The notes under the pieces are model-generated. The model ran no database searches and was not told the DNA's origin. It saw only the letters and a program-made list of their open reading frames with translations. Positions 56,801-64,000 of a stretch of DNA of 64,000 bases are shown here, one piece after another. The translations under genes and the position numbers were made by a program. The DNA is from Phytopythium helicoides (Eukaryota > Oomycota > Peronosporomycetes > Pythiales > Pythiaceae), in NCBI GenBank assembly GCA_024867545.1, contig JANFNE010000030.1, forward strand, positions 682,001-746,000, given 5' to 3'. The number at the start of each line of letters is the position of its first letter. Positions within the stretch are counted from its first letter, which is position 1.

Positions 56801-59523
56801 CTAGACGGAGTCACGAGGCGGCTGGTATCCTGGATACTGGTTGTACGAATACCCGGGATTGGAATGTTGCGGCGGCTGCTGCTGCTGCTGTGAATAGTAA
56901 TTCCCGTAGGCTGGGGGAGGTGGTGCAGACGCTCCGGTCGATGGAAACGCCGAGTTATACGATGGTGGCGCACCACTTCCTCCGCCAGACGGGAACAATG
57001 GATTTCCATTTCCATTGCCGCCACCGAATTGCGACTGCTGATAAGACGCGTATGCGTGCGACTGAGTCCCCCATTGCTGTGGTTGCTGCTGTTGCTGCTG
57101 GCCTGGTAGCCTGGCGTAATCGTATGACGCCGACGACTGATATTGCTGCGGAGTATTACCCGCAAGCTGTCTCGCGAAAGCTTCATCGCTCGAATTGGAC
57201 ACGCTCGGATAGGCACTCGTTGACCCTAGCTGAAGATCGTTCATCATCTTCTGGGCCAATTCGGCGTCACGTGCTTCTCGTTGGCGTATCTCTTCGTCTG
57301 CCTTGAGGCTGAGCTCGAGCTCGCGCTTCTCCAGCTCACGCGCGGAACAGTGGTCATCGACAGTCTGGTGCAGCTGCGTAATGCGAGACATCAGCTCTTC
57401 GTAAAAGCGCGTCCCTTCCTTCAGATGTGACTCGAGCTGCTCAAAAATGTCGACCGCATCGCTAAGGCGCTGCAAAAACCGCTGACGTGCCGTCAAAACA
57501 GGGTCATCTCGCTTCCTGGCCTCAAAGACCTTGTTGGCATTCACCAAATCGCTCAACACTGCTTGTTCTTCATCGCAGATAACGCTGAGCTTGCCTTCAA
57601 AGTGGTCATGGAAGAACTGCTTCTCGGCCTGTAGTGCCGCTTCTGAAACGTCTCCACCACTGCTATCGCTGGTACTTGCTTTCCCGTTGCTCAGCAATAG
57701 TGGAAGCGCATTGAACTTATCAAATGACGCCTTGAAGTCACTCATCACCTGATCTTTCTCCTCGACTAGCTGTCCGAGCCGAAGTAGAAGACCTTGAAAT
57801 TTTCTCAATGTCGTCTTTGCAACTCGACTGCTCTTGCTCGAGTGCTGGGATCTCGTGGTCGAGCGATGGCTTGGTCCTCGCCAACAGTGCAAGCAGCTCC
57901 TCGTTCGACGCGAGCTTGGTACGCACAATGTTGTCCGACTGCTTGGCTTCTTTTCACGAGTCTGTAGTATCGGTCGACATCTGTGCGGAAGTTTCCGTTG
58001 AGGGTCGAGGACTTTGGGGCGTGTCCACTTGGCATCGCCATAATTTTGTCGGCACACATTGTCCTCGATTTCCTCCTCTCCTAGTCGCGTCTCGATTGTG
58101 TGCAGCTTCCGCTCGGCACTTTCTGACGTACTCTCGTTTTCACGCAGTCGCTGCTGGATGAACGCTGCAACGGGGCTCTCGACGTTACCGCTGCTGGCGA
58201 CTCGCGCCATCGCCTGGACATGCTGGATACGTTGCCAGACGCTGTCTGGGATACCGTTGTCACTCGTCTTTTCGAACGCTTCAATCGACGCAGGCAGTCC
58301 CAAACTGGTGAGCTTTTGCTTGGCCTCGTCGTTTGTGGTTGCCACGCGCTCGCTGCAGACCTTCATGATCTCGGCAACTTCTTCCTTGACTTTATCTGCG
58401 CGCTGCAGCAGCTCCTTAGACACGAACTGCTCAAACAGGTCGACGCCGTTGAGCTCCTGCATGATCTCGTCCTCGGTCAGCTCAAGCGGCTTGACCATGG
58501 AGACCTTGCCGACCGCGGGCAGGTCGGAAAACTTGGGATATTCTCGAGGTACACGCTAGCATTGTCCTTGTGCGCGGCTGCAAGGCGCTCGCGCACGACG
58601 CGCTGCAAGGCCTGCGCGGACTGCAGCAGCGGTGCGGGCAGTTTGTTCTGCGTGGCGACCTTGACTGCCTCCTGGCACTCCGTGTCAGCGGCCGTGAGGC
58701 GCGCGATCTCTTCTCCGTAGCCGACTCCCCTGGCGAGCGCTGCGTCCTTGGCCGCGCGCGCCTGCCAGTACTGCGTGGCGGCCTTCATGCAGAAGACCTG
58801 GAAGAGCAGGTGCACGCCCCAGGAGCGGTCGATGGTGCCGCTGAGCGCGGGCGAGTTGCAGTAGTCGAGCGCCGATAGGTAGAACTCCAGCGCCTGGTGC
58901 ACCAGCTTGGCCTTGACGGCGTCCTTCATGCTGTCCTTGATGGCCTTCTCGTAGAAGCAGGCCTGCGCCTGCGCGAGCATGAGCGCCGTGAGCAGCCCGA
59001 GTCCCTCGGCGCTCATGTCGGGCGTGAGCACGCCGAGCGCGCGCTGCGCCATGCGGTCTCTCACGGCCGCGAAGGCGCCTGCGGCCAGCATGAAGTGTCT
59101 GCACGCGGCCTTGAGCCCGTCGGCCGTCGCGCGGTCCGTCTGCACGCCCAGTTGGCTCTCGAGCGCGCCGTAGTTGAACAGCACGGCGGCCTGCTCGAGC
59201 GCCAGCCCGGGCTGCGCGCTCTTCTTGCGCGGGCAGAACGAGTCGCTCCAGGCGAATGCCACGGGCGGCGCGCCGTCCCCGAAGCGCCGAGCGGCCAGCG
59301 TCAGCTGCGCGTAGTAGCGCAGCAGCACGTGGCCCGCCACGGCCGACGGCGCGCGCACCAGCTCCGCGTCCGCCTTGAGCCGCGAAAACTGCGCCAGCGC
59401 CTGCGTCTGCGCCTCGCTCAGCGCCGCCGCGCCGCCCGCGAACTCGCGCGCCAGGAACTCGCGCAGCGGGCGCTCCACGCGCGCGGCCGGCGCGTCGCTC
59501 ACCTTGAACCCGATGCCCAGCAT
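56801..59523 (-). CDS. ALIX/PDCD6IP-like Bro1-domain protein
   Basis: The start is ATG at 59521-59523 (MLGIGFKVSDAP), matching the beginning of Bro1 domains; the reading frame upstream of it is not needed. The Bro1 domain spans about residues 1-360 (LEQAAVLFNYGALESQLGVQ, the conserved 'N.aAl.sq.g' block). A frame break near 58510 leads into the coiled V-like domain (LELTEDEIMQELNG; SLGLPASIEAFEK). At least two more breaks occur at 57790-58040. The C-terminus is Pro/Gln/Tyr-rich and includes PPSY and PPAY (PPxY, WW-domain-binding) motifs. Length is about 905 residues, close to ALIX. By family it links ESCRT-III to cargo in multivesicular-body sorting and membrane scission. Confidence 0.87.
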
Positions 59524-59749
59524 GGCGAGAGATTTTTCGGGGTTCTCCACCAACTTGGGAGAACTTGAGGCGCTCTGGCGACATTCGGGCGACCCGACAA
59601 GTTGAAGTGCAAGAGGCAGGTTGGGATGGCTGAGTTTGAGAGCAGTTCTTTCAAAGCCGAGGAACTGGCCATCTCTTTGTCGTCAAGCTCTATTTAGACT
59701 CCTGCAGCAGCTCGCTTTGACCTCGCAGTTCCGGCCAATGCGGTATTGA

Positions 59750-60270
59750 GTCGGCCCTGTAGTGGCCGAGCAACACGTGCGTCAAGCAACGCGTGCGCAG
59801 TCCACAAGTCCACCACGCATCCAATTGCTCGCGCAAAGGAGTTTTTTGCAGCTCAGCTGCAGTGCTGGGTGGTGGAATTGACCTTCACGCCTTTAGAAGT
59901 TGCGAATATGCTCTGCCAGCCGTGCAGATTGATGATTTCCTTTCAGCGAGTGAAGTATTTCAACACTCAAGCTCGTACACTGCAAAAACTGCGTCCACAC
60001 CGCCGATCTCACCATTCATCACGCTTGACACAATTGCATCAATCTCCGCGATGATGCGCTCGTTGGTCACCTCCTTCACGTCGATGTTCCACTCAAAGCC
60101 ACAGTGATTCCAGCAGGTCTTGGTCAAACGCGTTTTTTACTTGGACGAGAGCCTTTGTGAAGTCCTCTCCAGTAGCGGTACAACGCGCTGCAATCGTGCC
60201 CTCGTATTCGTATCTAGCGCTCACGGGGACTTGTGCAGGAAGCAGTGTTTTATTTTCTGAGCTTTACTAA
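59750..60270 (-). pseudogene. Retroelement-like coding debris
   Basis: Minus-strand fragments in shifting frames read like a decayed protein: LPAQVPVSARYEYEGTIAA, then ALVQVKNAFDQDLLESLWL, then NIDVKEVTNERIIAEIDAIV and GEIGGVDAVFAVYELEC, each ended by stops. The composition suggests a gag-like capsid region of an LTR element. No protease or reverse-transcriptase motif is present and I saw no LTRs. Assignment is weak. Confidence 0.3.
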
Positions 60271-62135
60271 CTACTGCGCTCTTGGTCCCGCAGGTCACCA
60301 AGGCGCTTCCTAGGTGCGTGCCTACATATGCAATGCCTCCATGCATGTTTCTGTTGTTTTCTTCTTATCTTTCATTTTTCTGTGGTCTTTGTGTGTGTTT
60401 TTATATGCATGTACATACAGAGCCCTTGTGGCGCGCGGCGTTGAGCTTTACAGCCAGCGCGGTCTGCGCTGCCGCGGCGCATTGCTCTGCGGCTGCGCAG
60501 CGCGGCGTTGCGTCGCGCTTTCCGGTGACCTCGCTACGCTGCGCAGATGTAGCTGTGCTTGTCCCTGCGGCCTGGCTGCGCTACGCTGTCGCTGCATGCG
60601 CGCCGGCCGCAGGCCCGTGGCATCATCGTGCTGGGACGGCACGATGGTGCTACTCCCCCTACACTCTCGCTTCCAAGCGGCGAGGCTGGCATGCGAGATG
60701 TCCGTCACCCGTGGTAGCTCGACCGCCGACGAGGAGGTCGGGATGCTGCTCACAGACTCAACTCCTTGGTTGGTAGCTGGAGCCGTTGCAGCATTCTTCG
60801 ATTGTCTGGACACCTGGGTCGTTCTTGCGCTCCGCGTTTACATGGCGGTTGCACCTGTACTAAAGTTAACTTTGTGGCGAGTTTCCACTTGAAATGGATG
60901 TGGGAGCTGGAACTCCCCTTATCTGCAACTTGTATTGTGCAGTTCATGGCAGAATGCAAACTGAGCTAGCTTACCCGCACGATGCTCTTGCCAGCTCTCA
61001 AAGAGCACAGTCCAGGAGGGGCCATCATAGTGGCATCCTACTTCGATACCATCCACCAGCGTCGTGCCATGGTTTGTACAACTTTAGCCAGGGGTGCTGT
61101 GTGGATTTGGAGACATCTAACGGCTGTGCCAGACCAATGATGGTAACTGAGGCACGCCACAAAGGAGCAGTGATCGCCCCCTACACATGAGCGGCTCATG
61201 CCTTCGCTCACGTCCACCTTGCCGTCGATCAAGAAACCCTGGACGAAAAATCCAGTATACTCAACAAGTACCGTCAGCGCAGTAGATATACGTCCACGAT
61301 GGACCTAAATCTATTTCGTCGACGGTCAGCACATCGTGCGGGATTGGAACGTTGCCTCGACCAGCGCAATCCGCTGGCCGTTACACGCCGTGCGCTTTAC
61401 CTTGCTCTGAGTATGGGATGATTGCGCTCGCCTTCAATGAGGTGGCACGCGGTGGGCGGGCGGGACTCCCCCCGCGCGCGCGCGCGATCAGCCCTCGCCT
61501 CATGTCTAGCCGCTGCCGGATTCCTTTTCGTCACATGAGCGCTGCCTGGTGGCCACCCATGAGGCTGGCCGCACGCGCACGCGCTCGCCCGCGCGACAGC
61601 CTTGCGTTACCTCGTACCGTAGATTTTTCGCGGTGCCGCACTGTGATGGTGCATGCGATTGTGGCGCCGCCGTTACAAGCACCGCAAAACGAATCGGTAG
61701 TAGGTATCAAGTGGTTTACTTCTTCCGTGGCGTCGTGTATTACGCCGCATCCGAGTCCTGCGTGATGACTCCTGGCGCGGGTTGCGATGGTGCCGGCCAC
61801 GCCGTCAGCAGCAAGTTCACGGCGCGAAGATGGCGAGGGCGAAAGGAGGCGAAGTGATAACATGCGGGAATGTACGGTACGAAGCGGACGTTGGCATGAT
61901 CATTCGTGGCTTGAAGAGAGAGAATGGCGGTGATCCAAAATGATGGACATGGTAAGTAGTGGTGGTGGTGGTGTGTGGGGAACACGTGTGGATGTTATTT
62001 ACTTCTACGACCTTGGGTCAAATACCTTATAAACTACTAGCCTTTCTCTCTCTCTACATGGGGGAACGCGACCAACATGAACTGCTAGGCGGCTTGGGCT
62101 CTCCCGATCGAGCTCCAGAAGCCTTGTGCTTGAGC
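60271..62135. other. Gene-poor region with GC-rich blocks
   Basis: No gene is supportable. A GC-rich, CGC/GCG-repetitive block lies at 60430-60615. Minus-strand text near 61300-61370 (PHDVLTVDEIDLG) might be a further scrap of a mobile element, but stops surround it. TACGGTAC occurs at 61873-61880 and its reverse complement at 61614-61621. Confidence 0.4.
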
Positions 62136-62861
62136 TCACATGGAGCCGTAGACGGCGCGGAAGGGACCAGCGACGCCCTCCTCGGCGACGCGAAAGTGCT
62201 GCGTGCAGAGGCCTTTTCGGCGCGCCTTCTTCTCACAGCCGGCCATGGAGCAGATCTTGCCGCCGCCGTGCTTGATGCAGTAGCCGTTGCCGCGGTCCTT
62301 GCTGGAGCACCCGTCCTCCTTGCAGAGGCGCTTGCCGCCGTGCGAGTGGCACAAGTTGTTGCGCTGCGAGACGCGCTCGCAGCCCTCGACCTTGCAGTAC
62401 TTGGACGCGCGGCTGCGGTGCGGCTGGTGGTGGTGGTGGGTAGTGGTGGTCGTGGATGTAGCGATGCTGCTGGTGGTGGACGAGGCCGGCGAGCCAATGC
62501 GGCGCGTCATGGGCGAGTAGACCCGCTCCGGAGACGACGCCTCGGCCCACGAGCGCTTGCGGGTCGACTGCATCTGCTGGAAAGCGAGCTCCTGGTGGCT
62601 CTGCGACTGGAACGACGGGTAGGCCAGCGGGATGAGCGGCGTGGCGCGCGGCAGCACCGGCGAGCGGCTCAGCGGGCTGATGACGGCACGCAGCGACGGC
62701 ATGGGACCTCCGGGGCTACGCTGCACTGGCGACTGGTTGTGGGTCGGCGACGCGGCACCGCCGCCCACCTGCATCTGCTTGAGCAGCCCCTCGAGCGACG
62801 GCAGCTTGGGGTGGATGTGGATCGGCGGCAGCAGCGACGGAGACAGCTCGGCCACGGGCAT
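62136..62861 (-). CDS. WRKY19-like protein with three C-x4-C-x9-C-x2-H fingers
   Basis: An intact 241-residue frame from ATG 62859-62861. The N-terminal 145 residues are Ser/Pro/Gln-rich with a basic patch (TRKRSWAEASSPERVYSP) and a Thr/His tract. The C-terminus has three finger units (CKVEGCERVSQRNNLCHSHG; CKEDGCSSKDRGNGYCIKHG; CSMAGCEKKARRKGLCTQHF) with the GGGK linker conserved after two of them. It is a shorter relative of the seven-finger protein at 9682-10800. As there, no WRKYGQK motif exists. Its upstream DNA holds the densest cluster of the GTACCGTA motif, the nearest copy 20 bp before the ATG. Confidence 0.9.
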   Translation of the reverse strand: MPVAELSPSLLPPIHIHPKLPSLEGLLKQMQVGGGAASPTHNQSPVQRSPGGPMPSLRAVISPLSRSPVLPRATPLIPLAYPSFQSQSHQELAFQQMQSTRKRSWAEASSPERVYSPMTRRIGSPASSTTSSIATSTTTTTHHHHQPHRSRASKYCKVEGCERVSQRNNLCHSHGGKRLCKEDGCSSKDRGNGYCIKHGGGKICSMAGCEKKARRKGLCTQHFRVAEEGVAGPFRAVYGSM

Positions 62862-64000
62862 CGCGACGGATCAAATAATGTACGGTACGGAAGGCAGGCT
62901 TAGCGACCTGTGAGGCACGGCGAAACTTGGGGAATGACTCGCCTCGAGCCCGCGGCGGCGCGACTCGCGAGCCGCCGCTGGCTCGCAGTCTACGGTACCA
63001 TGCGCTTACGGCCCCGCAGCGCGGGTTGAGTGTTGGCGAGTGCGAAAACATCGACGCGCCGATTACGCCAGAGCCGACAATGTACGGTACACAGCGATCG
63101 ACGCACGCCAGTCGAGGCATACTACAGCCAAGATGTTTGCACCGCGCTGCAACCGCCGCGCGCGAGAAGAGCCAATCACAAGGCAGCTGCTGATGCGCCT
63201 CGAACTGGGACACGACGGGAATCTACGGTACGAACTCGGCGCCGTAAACCAGTACGCTGCCATGTGGTACCGCGCGGGATGGTCCTTTGTCAATAGTGAA
63301 AGCCCCTAGCAACACCTTAATCGAGCGGGAGCTGCGACCTCAAGTACTGCTTTGCAGTTAGGAGGGAGATCTACCGAGCACTGCAGTTCAATATGCACCG
63401 CCTCAGGTGAGCCACTGCCTTCAAACACTACTACAAGGCGGTGGTGCTGCGGCGGCATTCAAACACCAAGTGAAAAAAAAATCATAGCCCAAGTGGACAG
63501 CCAGCCAGCACCGCCCACTGACCAGCGTCTCCAAAGGGAAATTTTTTGCGTTCGTGTTATCCAACAAACCGCCTTCCGCACGGCGTCCGAGAGATGCCAA
63601 GCAGCATGCCGCGAGTCGCAGGCAGGGCACAGCCGGATTTATGCCCGAGGCGCAGGGAGCGTCAGCAATGCTCGCGAAGCGCGCTTGCAGCCGTTCGTTC
63701 GCGACGCGTATTGGAGGCGGCGGTGCGACACGCATCGTACAGTAGTAAACGGCATGCCGAGGTTTACGCACTGGATTCGCATTGCGTGTACAGGCGTATT
63801 CCTTACAAAATCCAAGTGAAACGCGGGACGCCATACAAAAAGCCAGTCACATTGCTGATTGCGCTCCTCGCGCAAGAAGGGTGGGACGTGCCAAAATCTA
63901 CGGTACACGCGCGCTTACAGTCACGCATTGCGGTGCGGATTACGGTGCCTGGGCGGTGGTGACGGCACCTCCCGTGGGCGGAACAAGATGCGCACTAGAC
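62862..64000. other. Gene-free end with motif cluster
   Basis: Promoter side of the three-finger gene. No coding region is supportable. A plus-strand frame ending near 63962 contains a possible helix-turn-helix-like string (QEGWDVPKSTVHARL) that could be a scrap of a transposase, but it lacks context. Confidence 0.45.
62881..63906. repeat. Cluster of five TACGGTAC motifs
   Basis: Exact TACGGTAC at 62881, 62991, 63083, 63224 and 63899, all in the same orientation, plus the variant GTACAGTA at 63737-63744. Read on the minus strand the sites extend to GTACCGTA[C/G]ATT in four of the five exact copies. An 8-base word is expected about once per strand in a window of this size. Confidence 0.85.

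Noticed and set aside
58685..59584. 299-codon minus-strand frame rich in Arg, Gly and Ala
   Set aside because: It is a frame-shifted shadow of the Bro1-domain coding sequence. Its composition is low complexity and no domain is visible.
63546..63962. Helix-turn-helix-like string in a plus-strand frame
   Set aside because: Only one short match (WDVPKSTVHARL) with no neighbouring catalytic region or repeats. Too little to call a transposase.

Overview
This window reads as oomycete (Pythium/Phytophthora-like stramenopile) nuclear DNA. The evidence is short GT-AG introns of about 45-90 bp, dense gene packing (convergent 3' ends 66-135 bp apart, divergent starts about 160-315 bp apart), and lineage-typical families: multi-pass membrane proteins with leucine-rich repeats, 'WRKY19-like' tandem C-x4-C-x9-C-x2-H zinc-finger proteins, WLHENR-type ankyrin proteins and an oomycete hAT-like transposon relic. 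No tRNA, rRNA or CRISPR array was seen. Most long reading frames are broken by isolated 1-2 base indels while homology continues on both sides. I treat these as probable consensus errors and give each such gene its full span, noting the breaks. No corrected protein is given.

Layout. 0-11 kb: gene-free flank, LRR membrane protein (+), ER very-long-chain 3-ketoacyl-CoA reductase (-), small membrane protein (+), a copine/RGLG-type RING E3 ligase with five exons (+), and a seven-finger WRKY19-like protein (-). 11-18.2 kb: gene-poor, relic-rich DNA with short repeats, an unrecognised coding remnant, a decayed TKL-type kinase pseudogene whose catalytic loop is gone, and a hAT-like element lacking its catalytic middle. 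18.4-24.7 kb: small membrane-anchored protein (-), divergent from a fused phosphoglycerate dehydrogenase-phosphoserine aminotransferase (+), then a broken WRKY19-like candidate (+). 24.7-43.98 kb: a NO VEIN-like HATPase/DUF3883 giant protein (+), COP9 signalosome subunit 3 (-), a small membrane protein (+), an ankyrin protein (-), and a CHD-type chromatin remodeller (+). 44-59.5 kb: a large NHL+EGF single-pass membrane protein (-), EMG1/NEP1 (+), a NudC-domain protein (-), PEX3 (+), a DOT1-like methyltransferase (-), and an ALIX/Bro1-domain protein (-). 59.6-64 kb: retroelement-like debris, a three-finger WRKY19-like protein (-), and a gene-free end carrying a dense cluster of the motif GTACCGTASATT.

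There is no single operon-like system. Most genes are unrelated housekeeping functions: serine biosynthesis, fatty-acid elongation, peroxisome biogenesis, ribosome maturation, ESCRT trafficking, signalosome and chromatin. The points most worth following are the SerA-SerC fusion carrying a bacterial-type SerC, the NO VEIN-like protein outside plants, the RanBP2-type finger inside a CHD remodeller, and the 12-base motif clustered upstream of the three-finger WRKY19-like gene, with weaker relatives upstream of the seven-finger one.
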